Notes: a model not told the origin generated them from the letters alone. Counted from the stretch's first letter, positions 16,009-24,976 are shown. The stretch is 64,000 bases of DNA from JAJCYL01 sp040222875 (GCA_040222875.1 JAVKCG010000008.1:124001-188000); one strand, 5' to 3'. Made by a program: numbers and translations.

Positions 16009-19000
16009 CTAAAACCCATCATCATCTTCTTCATCGATGGTATCAAATTCTTCATCTTCAAGGAAGGTATCCACTGGCATTTGTAGGTCAAAAGGCTCTT
16101 TGATGCCGAAGTATTTTTGGCGGAAATCGTTGATAAATGTAAGGGTCTCAACTTCCTCACCAATAAGGGTTGCAAATTGCCCAAAGCCAGCTTTATCAAT
16201 ATTAGAGTTAGCCTGGACTGCATCGTTAAAGTCAGGGTTGGAACTGAACATAGTGAGTTGGTTCTCAGCGAAACCGAAGTAATACCAGGTAGCCGGTGCC
16301 ACCATGATAAACATTCTGATTTCCTCTCCAGTCTCCGGGTTATTACGGATTTCTACAAAGCCATCCAACTTTGCATTAATATCAGTAGCCCCAATGTTTG
16401 ACAAACCAAGCTTGGAAGTATTGTACCAGGAGTTAAAATCGTTTGACCAACTCATTTTCACATTTGAGAGTGCCAGGGTTTTGGCCAACAATTGAGGGGC
16501 AGCATTTACCAACGGCACATAGTCTTTTAAGGAAGCACTTTCATAACCCCTGGCGGTCGCATCATTTGTGAGGTTTGCCAGGTTTGTTATCATTTCCAGT
16601 TCAATATTATGAGCTTCAAGTGCACCCAACCTGTCTATAATATCCACCACGTCGTAGGTCATGGCGGCCACAATTGCCGGATTGATCTTAAAATCAAAAA
16701 TCATCATGGCATCAAGATTATATTTGGCAGAGTCAATGTTTCCAGTGCCCAAGCCTGCGGCAGTCATGCTCACATTCTCATTTTCAGTATGCATAAAATT
16801 CAACGGCCCTTCGAAAATTACGGTTTGATTGGTTTCATCATAATAGAAAGACCTGCCTGCATAGGTTTCACCACTCTCTTTCAGAGGCTCTTCAATCTTA
16901 AATGCATTTAAGAGGGTGTCATACTTGATAACACCTTTGGGCTCAAAAAACAGGTCGTCAGGTTGAGAGCGTTTATCATTTAGAAAAACGGGGTAAAGTT
17001 CCCTGAGCTCATTCTCATAAAACATACCTGCTACCAACGGTTCAAATATTTCAGTTTGACTGGTGGCAAAATCGATCGCTACCTCATCGGCCTCAGGGTC
17101 GTGGTCATGTTTTATCCAATAATTGTAATGTGGGGTTTTCTTGAAATCCATTTTAACAAAACCATGCAATTCAAGTGTTGGTTTATTTGCAAACATGGTG
17201 ACTCCACCTTTATAGAGAATTCCTGGTGAAATCAAGATGGGTTCATCTTCAGGCACATCACCACCGGAAACTGTCATGCGTCTGGTAGCAGTTTGATTTC
17301 TCTTGAAAGGCAACCCTTTAGGGCCATCTGGTTCTAATGGAACGTCCCTAAGCTCAAAACTGTCAAAGTAAATTGCGGTGGTATCATTATTTATGGGAAC
17401 GAGGTATTTCGCACTACCCTCAAATTGATTTCTGGAGAGAATTGTAATCTGGCCTTCATTCAAGTAGTGATATTCATTCAAAGTGTCAATGACGATTTCA
17501 GCATTTTCGAATGGCTGAAGCTCAGAGTTTTCCAAAATTGTTGTTTGGTGCCCTTCGGGGATGATTTTAGCGTCGGCGACAATTATGTAAGGGATGCCCC
17601 GGATGTCCAATGTTTGGGCTATGATGTCGTAAGTTGCTTCTTCTGCATTAAATGCCAGCGAATCCAGTTCCTTACGGGTAGTGTAGAAATAAGAATCGTC
17701 GATCGGTACAGATTCTGGCTTCGTCATTGTGATTTTATCAGCATTCAAATCCCAAACGGCATTTGTGATAGAAGTCTTCATTTGGGCATATGGGAAGCTA
17801 ATTGCAGCAACTCCGGCTTCCTCTGGATGCACATCTGCAACGTTGGCGATCAAGTCGAAATTTAAGCTGATATCATCACCTTGCATCGCTGGTTTTTCAG
17901 GTTGATCCGTTAGAATTTTGAAGGTGGCATGTCTTGCGGAAAAGTCGTTTTCCCTAAAGGTGAGCTCTTTAGAAATGGACTCAGATCCCCGAGTACTAAG
18001 AAGCCCACTCCCGAACATGCCGTGGGCAGTAATATTGGCTTCACCGTCAAGTTGTGCTGTTTCGTTGTAAAACTGGAAAGGGTCCCCTGTATTGGCGATG
18101 TACATACTGTCCTTTTGTGGCAGCCACTTCATCCGATAACCTTTCAGTGTAGCCTGTGGATAAGAGCCATCCCCAAATGTGCCTGGCTCAATTTTGCCCT
18201 CATCTCCAACAGCTGTAACCGAATCCATATAAAAGATGAAGTCTTCTGAGTTAACTGTTGTCGATATGTACTCAACCCGGCCGTCTGCCCTTAAGCCTTT
18301 ACTGCTCATGCTTATATCATCATATAGCCGACCACTGCCTTTGTAAAGGGCGTACCCATCTGGTGGTGTGGTGTGTTCAAACCCAAGAGACTTGTCAGGC
18401 AAAATGTGCAACGTATCTTGAAATGGTGGCAGGATTCCCCCGGCATCAAATGTGCCAGGGAAAATAATTTTTGTATAGTCATCCCTGGCCAGGCTGTCTA
18501 CTTCTACCGGCGGAATAATAAAACGGATAGACTTATCGTATGCGCCATCCAGAATATCTGAGCCATCAAAATAAACTATAGCCTCTGAGTCGGAAACAAA
18601 ATACGGATATTGGGTATTTTCTTTCAGCCCAGCTTTATTGTCAGGGGAATTAATGTATAACGTCCCTGATGTCTCAGTGATATGGTTACTCAGCGTAGTT
18701 TTCGCATCATCTTCAACATTGGTAGAATCGTCATGTAATGGCACCTGTAGCCTTATCGAATCGATGGTTGGCATTTCGATCAGAAAATCCTGGTAGCTGA
18801 AGTGGAAATCTTTCCCTTTATATAAGAAATCACCGGCATTGACGGCTCCGTCAAATTCTATGTTCCTGTTTTGCTGAAGTTTTAAATAGCCACTGTCTGG
18901 TGCTATTGTAATATCCAAATCTGGGGTTAGATAGATTTTCTCTACTCCCCTAACGTACATCTCCCCACTGTCCAGTTTGAAAGTAGCATTTAGGGCTTCT

Positions 19001-20982
19001 GGAGAGGTGGAGGAGACAAGCAAGTAGTCATAGTCTTTCTTTTTCCAATTAGCCAGGTTATAGTGATAGGCCTTCAGTAAAACTTTAAGCTGACCATTCT
19101 TTTCGTCAAACTCTATGAACCCGTTTTGCTCAAGGAACACCATGGCATCGAAGGCTAATTTGTAGTCAAGCTCATATTCGGTGACCAACTCACCAATGTT
19201 CATTTCTGATGATCTAAACTTTCTTGCCAAATTGACAACTGTGGTAATAGGATGAAAGCCATAAAGCCCTGAAAATTTGCCATATCGCTCTTCATTGAAA
19301 TACTCAACTGACTCAAAGACAGCCGGTACACGGTGCCTCGCCATCAAAACAGCAACATCGATACTATCGGCATTCAAATCCCAATGGAGCATGTCTGCAT
19401 TGAAATTCATGCCGAAGAAGCTGGAGAAATATTGGGTGTGCTTGTAACCACCCTCATCTTTTAACAGTGTAAGCTTCTTTTCATTGAAATCGTAATCAAA
19501 ACGAACATAGGGATGAGAGATTGAATCGGTGCCGTGATACACCGCCATTTGCGTTCTTTTAGACCTTATTAGTGAATCCATGAAGGCAAATCGGGTTGAC
19601 TGTGCTTTGAAGGAACGGCCATTTTGGTCCCGAACTGTAATTGTTGAATAATCCTCCCAATAATTGGCCCCAAAGAGCTCAGTGCCAACAATTGAAAAGC
19701 CCCCTCGATAATTTAAATCTTCGGCTGGCAATTCTACAATTAAGCTATCTGCATAAGACTTAAATTGAGGATAGTGCCTTGAATCAGCTGGTGTTCTTCG
19801 AATGCTTTTGAATACAAAATCGCCTTCAACTTCGGTGCTCAAAAGTGATGGATAGCTTAGTTTGGTTTTGGTGGCATGAACGTAAGGTTCATCGATTTTG
19901 AAATCGTACCCCGCCAACTCAACTGAGGCTTCTTCGGTTTTTTCGATACCTTTTGGCCAGGCAAATGTTCCTCCTTCTCCCACGAACAACTTTTTGTTAA
20001 CTCCTAATTGACCGGTAGTCCCTTCAATTGCAACTGAGTCATATGGCGTAACCATTCTAAAAGTCGCATTCTCAAATTTTATTATGGGCCCATCGACAGG
20101 AGGAGGGTTGTAGGTTATTTCCCGGCTTACCGTGAGTGCAGCAAAACTTTGTCTTACAGGCTCTTCTTCAATTGGTTCATTGCCCCAGCCATCATCTTGG
20201 TCGTCCCAGGAGTTCCAGTTGTCGTCATTTCCCCAATCATCGTTATCGTCCCAGCTCCCCCAGTCATCGTTATTGTCCTCCCATGAATCGTCATTGCCCC
20301 AGTCATCCTGTGCCCAGGTATCATCCTGAGCCCATGTGTCGTCTCCCCAGTTGTCGTCATTGCCCCAGTCGTCTTCCTCTTCCTGATAGAAATCTTCTTC
20401 ATCGAGGTACTCATCTTCTTCCTCAGGTATTTCATCTTCATAAGCTATTGGGTCGCCAAGTGCTGGCAATTTAGCCGGAGGAACGTAATCAAAGCTGATG
20501 CTTCCTTCAACTATATCTACATTGTAGTAATTGGAGGAATACAACTTGCCCCTGGCAAAAATATGGTTGAGTGTCAGGTAGAATTCGGCGAGATCTCTGT
20601 TTTTGTAAGTACTGGCTGCGGCTAGACTGGCCTCTAAAAGCTTACTGTAATCCCTGGATGGAAGCCCAGTATTGTTGATAGCGTAAACGATGTAAGTGAA
20701 GAAATATTCAAAGTATGGCCGGGTGCTGAGCCTCCGCTCCCGCATTTTTTGGGTAATCAGGATGATAGTGTCTTTCTGTGCATTTGAAATGCGGCTGCCT
20801 TGCCAAAGACCTTTTAAATCGTAAGCCAGCTTTTTTGATGACTCAGTGCCAATAAGCTCCATCCCCTTGGCGACATCGTTGCCGAACATGGCTGGATCAT
20901 AGTCAATTTCAAAATACTGGGCTTTGGAAACGAAGCTCCCGCAAATGAGAGAAATTAATAACAAGCTGCGGAAGTGTTTCAT
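16009..20982 (-). CDS. Giant exported protein of unknown function
   Basis: The 1657-residue protein begins with a signal peptide (MKHFRSLLLISLICGSFVSKAQ-type, cut after about 22). Residues 23-170 are helical. Residues 182-275 are an acidic, Trp-, Asn- and Gly-rich low-complexity tract. From about 280 to 1600 it is a long series of beta-strand segments with recurring patterns such as FDGAVNAGDF, ADGRVEYIS, GGVTMFANKP and FPGTFDAGG, suggesting a stacked beta-solenoid or a layered barrel-accessory fold. The C-terminus (after 1620) is again acidic (EDEEFDTIDEEDDD). I recognise no named family and see no T9SS sorting tail, so it may be periplasmic or surface-exposed by another route. It stands alone as a transcription unit. 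Confidence 0.8.
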   Translation of the reverse strand: MKHFRSLLLISLICGSFVSKAQYFEIDYDPAMFGNDVAKGMELIGTESSKKLAYDLKGLWQGSRISNAQKDTIILITQKMRERRLSTRPYFEYFFTYIVYAINNTGLPSRDYSKLLEASLAAASTYKNRDLAEFYLTLNHIFARGKLYSSNYYNVDIVEGSISFDYVPPAKLPALGDPIAYEDEIPEEEDEYLDEEDFYQEEEDDWGNDDNWGDDTWAQDDTWAQDDWGNDDSWEDNNDDWGSWDDNDDWGNDDNWNSWDDQDDGWGNEPIEEEPVRQSFAALTVSREITYNPPPVDGPIIKFENATFRMVTPYDSVAIEGTTGQLGVNKKLFVGEGGTFAWPKGIEKTEEASVELAGYDFKIDEPYVHATKTKLSYPSLLSTEVEGDFVFKSIRRTPADSRHYPQFKSYADSLIVELPAEDLNYRGGFSIVGTELFGANYWEDYSTITVRDQNGRSFKAQSTRFAFMDSLIRSKRTQMAVYHGTDSISHPYVRFDYDFNEKKLTLLKDEGGYKHTQYFSSFFGMNFNADMLHWDLNADSIDVAVLMARHRVPAVFESVEYFNEERYGKFSGLYGFHPITTVVNLARKFRSSEMNIGELVTEYELDYKLAFDAMVFLEQNGFIEFDEKNGQLKVLLKAYHYNLANWKKKDYDYLLVSSTSPEALNATFKLDSGEMYVRGVEKIYLTPDLDITIAPDSGYLKLQQNRNIEFDGAVNAGDFLYKGKDFHFSYQDFLIEMPTIDSIRLQVPLHDDSTNVEDDAKTTLSNHITETSGTLYINSPDNKAGLKENTQYPYFVSDSEAIVYFDGSDILDGAYDKSIRFIIPPVEVDSLARDDYTKIIFPGTFDAGGILPPFQDTLHILPDKSLGFEHTTPPDGYALYKGSGRLYDDISMSSKGLRADGRVEYISTTVNSEDFIFYMDSVTAVGDEGKIEPGTFGDGSYPQATLKGYRMKWLPQKDSMYIANTGDPFQFYNETAQLDGEANITAHGMFGSGLLSTRGSESISKELTFRENDFSARHATFKILTDQPEKPAMQGDDISLNFDLIANVADVHPEEAGVAAISFPYAQMKTSITNAVWDLNADKITMTKPESVPIDDSYFYTTRKELDSLAFNAEEATYDIIAQTLDIRGIPYIIVADAKIIPEGHQTTILENSELQPFENAEIVIDTLNEYHYLNEGQITILSRNQFEGSAKYLVPINNDTTAIYFDSFELRDVPLEPDGPKGLPFKRNQTATRRMTVSGGDVPEDEPILISPGILYKGGVTMFANKPTLELHGFVKMDFKKTPHYNYWIKHDHDPEADEVAIDFATSQTEIFEPLVAGMFYENELRELYPVFLNDKRSQPDDLFFEPKGVIKYDTLLNAFKIEEPLKESGETYAGRSFYYDETNQTVIFEGPLNFMHTENENVSMTAAGLGTGNIDSAKYNLDAMMIFDFKINPAIVAAMTYDVVDIIDRLGALEAHNIELEMITNLANLTNDATARGYESASLKDYVPLVNAAPQLLAKTLALSNVKMSWSNDFNSWYNTSKLGLSNIGATDINAKLDGFVEIRNNPETGEEIRMFIMVAPATWYYFGFAENQLTMFSSNPDFNDAVQANSNIDKAGFGQFATLIGEEVETLTFINDFRQKYFGIKEPFDLQMPVDTFLEDEEFDTIDEEDDDGF
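20158..20439 (-). repeat. Asp/Trp/Asn/Gly low-complexity coding tract
   Basis: This stretch encodes residues 182-275 of the giant exported protein. The second part (205-267) repeats short units such as DDWGNDD, DDTWAQ and DDNWNSW with more than ten tryptophans. At DNA level it is an imperfect tandem repeat (GACGATTGGGGC-like words), so copy number may vary between strains. The ORFs seen on the opposite strand here are by-products of the biased composition. Confidence 0.75.
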
Positions 20983-21092
20983 TGGAAACAGAGTTTTTCG
21001 ACCCTTAACAAAATTAGAGAAATTACCTCTATATAACTGTTTTAGGGGTTTTTTATTTTAGATCGACACAATAGCTCAAACGCTATATGGTG

Positions 21093-21929
21093 TCACTGGT
21101 TATATACTTTGCAGACCAGCACACTCCAATTATTTCTATGTGCTTTAGAAATCATTGATAAACCAGATTCATCCGCTTTGCGAATGATCAGGTGTTCGTC
21201 TTCTTCAAAGAATCCAGACAAAATCATAATCGCATCTGGCCTCATAAGAGGTATGTATTGCGGTATTTCTTCCAACAAGACATTACGGTTGATGTTGGCT
21301 AAAACAACATCAAATTTTTGTTCGATGTTTAACTCAGCAATTTGCCCACATAAAAGGTTAATCTTAGAACAGCCGTTAAGAGCAAAGTTGTCTTTGCTGT
21401 TATTGATGCTCCATTCGTTGATATCAGTCGCCCAAACCTTTGAGGCACCCAACTTCACCGCTCCGATTGCAAGAATTCCTGTTCCGCTCCCGAGATCGAT
21501 TAAATCTTTTCCTTTGATATCAATTTTCATCATTTCCTGGAGCATGAGGTAGGTAGTGGCATGGTGACCAGTGCCGAATGCCATTTTAGGATCAATTAGA
21601 ACCTCAAGTGGATATTCTTTTTCAATTTTATGGAAAGGTGCCCTGACAAGACACTTGTCTTCAACAACAATTGGTTCGAAATTCTTTTCCCATTCCTCAT
21701 TCCAGTTTTTATCCGGAAAAGTGGTAGTCTCGTAAGAGATTGAGCAAGTACTGCTGTATTTCTGAATTACTTCCTCAATTGATGAGAGGTCTAATTCAGG
21801 ATGGTCTTTGTAGGTGTTAAAACCAGCTTCAGTTTCGAGGAATGTATCAAAACCGGCTTCCGATAGTTCAGCAATAATGATGTCCCTAAACTCTTCTTGA
21901 AGTGTAAATTTTATTTCGGTATAATCCAT
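21093..21929 (-). CDS. prmA: Ribosomal protein L11 methyltransferase
   Basis: PrmA trimethylates lysines and the N-terminus of ribosomal protein L11 using S-adenosylmethionine. The 278-residue protein has the N-terminal L11-recognition domain (1-100) and a Rossmann methyltransferase domain with AFGTGHHATT (118-126), the SAM loop DLGSGTG at 145-151, and the post-motif ANINRNVL. Length is normal. The ATG at 21929 overlaps the stop of the upstream DUF6150-like gene by one base (TAATG), so translation is likely coupled. Confidence 0.95.
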   Translation of the reverse strand: MDYTEIKFTLQEEFRDIIIAELSEAGFDTFLETEAGFNTYKDHPELDLSSIEEVIQKYSSTCSISYETTTFPDKNWNEEWEKNFEPIVVEDKCLVRAPFHKIEKEYPLEVLIDPKMAFGTGHHATTYLMLQEMMKIDIKGKDLIDLGSGTGILAIGAVKLGASKVWATDINEWSINNSKDNFALNGCSKINLLCGQIAELNIEQKFDVVLANINRNVLLEEIPQYIPLMRPDAIMILSGFFEEDEHLIIRKADESGLSMISKAHRNNWSVLVCKVYNQ

Positions 21930-22279
21930 TATTGACAGCCTGCGAAGGACTCAATATCGATGTAGTAAATGCTGAAATCTGCCAGGTATTTATTTTCTTC
22001 GAAGTAGATGACATAGTCAGCGAGGCCGGGATTTTCTGTGAAATGCCAGATACCCTTTCGGTCAGCATAAAGCCTGATTTCCTCTTCCCAAACCAGAATA
22101 TCTGCCAGACCTTCGCTTTCTTCTACATAAACACTGAAGTGCGCCCTTCTGGGGTCATCAACCACAGCTATGGAACCATATACGTAGCAAAACCTTGTTT
22201 GATCATCAGCTTTAAAATCACTTCCGGAAGTGATGAGTAAAATCAATCCGAAGGCAAGAAGCAATAACGTTTTTTCCAT
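21929..22279 (-). CDS. Small exported DUF6150-like protein
   Basis: The 116-residue product has an N-terminal hydrophobic leader (residues 4-17) and a compact repetitive body in which three similar units recur: SVYVEESEGLADILVW, HFTENPGLADYVIYF and EENKYLADFSIYY, ending ESFAGC. That pattern resembles DUF6150 proteins; the identification is from memory of the motif, not a search. Function is unknown. It is sandwiched without spacing between the aminotransferase gene (stop adjacent to its ATG) and prmA (1 bp overlap). Confidence 0.65.
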   Translation of the reverse strand: MEKTLLLLAFGLILLITSGSDFKADDQTRFCYVYGSIAVVDDPRRAHFSVYVEESEGLADILVWEEEIRLYADRKGIWHFTENPGLADYVIYFEENKYLADFSIYYIDIESFAGCQ

Positions 22280-23434
22280 TTAAAGAATTTTTTTGAGTGC
22301 TGATGTCAGCATATTCACATGGTTCGGCGTTGAGCTTTCCCCCATCAGACCAATACGCCATATTTTACCTGCCAAGGTACCCAACCCAGCGCCGATCTCA
22401 ATGTTAAACTCATTGAGCAAACGGCTTCTAACTGCCGCTTCATCAACACCTGATGGGATTTTCACGGAGTTGAGCATTGGCAACCTGAAGCCATCTTTTA
22501 CTAACATCTTAATTCCTAAATCCTCCAAACCATTCTTCAGCAATTCGTGATTTTGAAGGTGACGCTCAAAGCGCTTGGTAAGACCTTCTTCCAACACAAT
22601 CCTTAACGCTTCTCGCATGGCAAACATTGCCGAGACGGGGGCAGTATGATGATAGGCCCTTTTTTGGCCGCTCCAGTAGTTTCTTACCATTGAAAGATCA
22701 AGAAACCAACTCTGGACTTTAGATTTTCGTTGCTCCATCACTTCAACAGCTCTGTCACTAAATGAAACCGGTGACATGCCAGGTGGTGCACTCAGGCATT
22801 TTTGGGAACCTGAATAAATCGCATCTATGCCCCATTCATCCACTTTTAGCTGAATGCCGCAAAATGATGTGACCGCATCTACCATGAAAAGCGCACCTGC
22901 ATCATGGACCATTTTTGAAATTTCTTCAAGCGGTTGTAACACACCTGTTGAGGTTTCAGCATGTACAATAGCAACCAACTTTGGCGAAGATTTCTCCAGC
23001 GCCTGCTTCACCTGTTCGGCATCGATAGGCTCTCCCCACGGTGCTTCTACCTTAATCAGTTTAGCCCCACACCGCTCAACTATATCGGCCATTCGATTAC
23101 CGAATACCCCGTTGATGCAGATTACAGCTTCATCGCCTGGCTCCAGCAAGTTGACAAGGCAGGTTTCCATACCAGCACTACCAGGAGCTGAAACCACGAA
23201 CGTTAACTCATTTTGAGTTTGGAAACATCGCTGAACCATCAATTTGATATCATCCATTATGTCAACAAATTCTGGATCCATATGACCAACCAGAGGTGTG
23301 GACATAGCCTGCAAAACCCGGGGGTGCACTTCACTTGGGCCAGGGCCCATTAATACTCTTCGACTGGTATGGAATTCGTTTAATGGTGATGGTTTGGCTT
23401 CTTCGCCAATTACCCTTTTTCGTTGATCAAGCAT
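22280..23434 (-). CDS. Class V aminotransferase (alanine-glyoxylate/serine-pyruvate type)
   Basis: The 384-residue PLP enzyme belongs to fold-type I, class V. The N-terminal part has LMGPGPSEVHPRVLQAM and the middle has VDAVTSFCG followed by YSGSQKCLSAPPG, whose Lys binds PLP. These features match alanine-glyoxylate and serine-glyoxylate/pyruvate aminotransferases, which act in glyoxylate detoxification or serine metabolism. The C-terminal domain ends near GLMGESSTPNHV. The ATG at 23434 is used. It heads a tight three-gene unit with a DUF6150-like gene and prmA. The exact amino donor cannot be read from sequence. Confidence 0.9.
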   Translation of the reverse strand: MLDQRKRVIGEEAKPSPLNEFHTSRRVLMGPGPSEVHPRVLQAMSTPLVGHMDPEFVDIMDDIKLMVQRCFQTQNELTFVVSAPGSAGMETCLVNLLEPGDEAVICINGVFGNRMADIVERCGAKLIKVEAPWGEPIDAEQVKQALEKSSPKLVAIVHAETSTGVLQPLEEISKMVHDAGALFMVDAVTSFCGIQLKVDEWGIDAIYSGSQKCLSAPPGMSPVSFSDRAVEVMEQRKSKVQSWFLDLSMVRNYWSGQKRAYHHTAPVSAMFAMREALRIVLEEGLTKRFERHLQNHELLKNGLEDLGIKMLVKDGFRLPMLNSVKIPSGVDEAAVRSRLLNEFNIEIGAGLGTLAGKIWRIGLMGESSTPNHVNMLTSALKKIL

Positions 23435-23469
23435 GGGAAGTACGGTTTATTGCAAATTAATGTATTTAT

Positions 23470-23502
23470 AGTCATCGGATGACTTTGAGTCATCCGATGA
23501 CT
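23470..23502. repeat. Perfect nested hairpin next to the REP-type transposase gene
   Basis: AGTCATCGGATGAC (23470-23483) and GTCATCCGATGACT (23489-23502) are exact reverse complements, giving a 14-pair stem with the 5-base loop TTTGA. Each arm is itself a near-palindrome, GTCATC-N-GATGAC, so the half-site occurs four times. It lies 26 bp past the stop of the transposase gene and upstream of the aminotransferase gene. The arrangement is what a REP/BIME-type substrate would look like. Confidence 0.8.
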
Positions 23503-23528
23503 CCTACAGATAAAAACAGGTATATCAG

Positions 23529-24092
23529 TTAAAAGAATTTATCCTTTGCTGAGTCTTGAATCACTTTCTTGGATTCATCTTCAAACTCCGATGGACTCCT
23601 TGCAATATCAAGATACTTGTGTGCCATTGCCCTATTTATCAAGCTGCCTTTTCTTTTTCCACAATAATCTAAATATGACGAAAATGACCACTGATCCATG
23701 CTATTGACCAATTTCGATCTCACCGGATTTTGATGGATATAATGAAAGCAAGTCGTAACATCTTTTATTTCTTTAGATTTCGTTTTTTGCTGAAACAGCG
23801 AACCGGTTCTATTTTCTTGATTATTTATGGCCCTTGTGTAAGACCTTAATATAGTCGCAATTGCCATCTGAATTTCGGAAGAATTGACTTCCGAGGAATT
23901 GTGTGAATCGGTGTAGATCAACAGATGAAAGTGATTAGGCATTAAGCACCAAGCCAAAATTTGGCAGTGCGGTCTTAAATGTTTTCTGATTTTTTTTAAG
24001 AAGTAAGAATAATTTTCATCCTTAAAAAATATCTGCTGAGAATTATTCCCTCGATTGTAAATGTGGTAGAAGCTAAGTGGATGGAAAGTCAT
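23529..24092 (-). CDS. REP-associated tyrosine transposase (Y1/HUH family)
   Basis: The 187-residue protein is a full-length Y1 transposase of the RAYT group. The HUH metal motif is at MPNHFHLLIY (H54, H56) and the likely catalytic tyrosine is Y118 in HYIHQNPVRSKLV, a hallmark of RAYTs rather than of IS200/IS605 elements. RAYTs nick single-stranded REP palindromes and are thought to spread them. No target duplication or subterminal IS200-type hairpins at both ends are visible; instead one perfect hairpin lies just past the 3' end. It is an immobile single-copy-style gene between an SDR and an aminotransferase. Confidence 0.9.
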   Translation of the reverse strand: MTFHPLSFYHIYNRGNNSQQIFFKDENYSYFLKKIRKHLRPHCQILAWCLMPNHFHLLIYTDSHNSSEVNSSEIQMAIATILRSYTRAINNQENRTGSLFQQKTKSKEIKDVTTCFHYIHQNPVRSKLVNSMDQWSFSSYLDYCGKRKGSLINRAMAHKYLDIARSPSEFEDESKKVIQDSAKDKFF

Positions 24093-24127
24093 TTTGGTTC
24101 TTTTTGATGACTATGGTTAAAATCTGG

Positions 24128-24895
24128 TTATATCAGCATATGCCCACCATCAGCAACAAATTCCCCACCGGTGCAATAGCTGGATGCTTCGGAGGCGAGG
24201 AATATTGCCAGGCCAGTCATCTCATCAGGCGCTGCCATTCTATGCAGCGGAAGGTGTTGTTCGAATTGTTTTAATAAACCCTCATTTTGCCAAATAGCTG
24301 AGCTGAACTTCGTTTTTACCAATCCAGGGCAAATGTTGTTCACCCTGATTCCATCTTTGCCCCATTCTTTCGCCTGGTTTTTTGTCATCATAAGCAAGGC
24401 GGCTTTGGATACGCTGTAAAGCCCCAACCCAAAAGAGGGCTTCAAACCTTCAACAGAACTTATATTGATGATGGAACCGCCGCCATTCGCTTTCATAATT
24501 GGGTGAACCAGGTTTGTCAAAATGAAGGGGGCCCTCACATTGACCTGCATTATTTTATCAAAAACGGCAGCTTCAGAGTTTTCAATGGGGCCAAAAACGG
24601 GATTAGTTGCAGCGTTATTTATCAGTATATCTATCCTTCCATAAATTTCAATAGTTTTCTCAACCAGATTTTTGAGCTGGTCTTCGTCCCCCACATGGCA
24701 AGCGATAGCCGTAGCTTCAAAACCATTCGATTTTATAGCAGCAGCTACTTCATCAACTGCTTCCTGTTTTCGGCTGCTTGCAATTACTTTAGCACCAAAT
24801 GCAGCCAGTCCGTGGGCGATTGATTCCCCAATACCTTTACTGGCACCAGTAATTACAGCTACTTTTCCAGAGAGATCGAAAATTGATTTAGACAT
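24128..24895 (-). CDS. SDR-family oxidoreductase
   Basis: The 255-residue protein is a classical short-chain dehydrogenase: nucleotide-binding TGASKGIG near 17-24, NNAATN near 92-97, catalytic Ser in NISSVEG, and the YSVSK Tyr-Lys pair. The basic residues SSRK after the second strand favour NADP(H). Its C-terminus (GGEFVADGGHMLI) is typical. The substrate cannot be told; similar proteins are annotated as 3-oxoacyl-ACP or sugar dehydrogenases. It follows hemB by 57 bp on the same strand. Confidence 0.92.
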   Translation of the reverse strand: MSKSIFDLSGKVAVITGASKGIGESIAHGLAAFGAKVIASSRKQEAVDEVAAAIKSNGFEATAIACHVGDEDQLKNLVEKTIEIYGRIDILINNAATNPVFGPIENSEAAVFDKIMQVNVRAPFILTNLVHPIMKANGGGSIINISSVEGLKPSFGLGLYSVSKAALLMMTKNQAKEWGKDGIRVNNICPGLVKTKFSSAIWQNEGLLKQFEQHLPLHRMAAPDEMTGLAIFLASEASSYCTGGEFVADGGHMLI

Positions 24896-24926
24896 AATTT
24901 TTCAGATTAATAGATTATGAGAACCA

Positions 24927-24976
24927 AGAGCCAAGACACAAAATTCTTTCATCTAGATATCTAGATTCTTGGCTCT
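24927..24976. repeat. Nested inverted repeat spanning the hemB stop codon
   Basis: An outer inverted repeat, AGAGCCAAGA (24927-24936) with TCTTGGCTCT (24967-24976), encloses the perfect 16-base palindrome ATCTAGATATCTAGAT (24951-24966). The right half is the 3' end of hemB and the palindrome includes its TAG stop. It could fold in the transcript after hemB but lacks a T tract, so terminator function is uncertain. Confidence 0.6.

Noticed and set aside
17425..17865. 146-residue plus-strand ORF
   Set aside because: It is antisense to the giant exported protein and shows no recognisable domain or ribosome site.
20132..20474. Plus-strand ORFs of 65 and 112 residues (Ser- or His/Pro-rich)
   Set aside because: They mirror the Asp/Trp tract of the minus-strand giant protein; their composition is dictated by that tract and they have no start-region signal.
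23529..24092. IS200/IS605 insertion sequence
   Set aside because: The protein has the RAYT-type YIHQNP motif, there is no tnpB, and no hairpin lies at the 5' end, so it is better called a REP-associated transposase.
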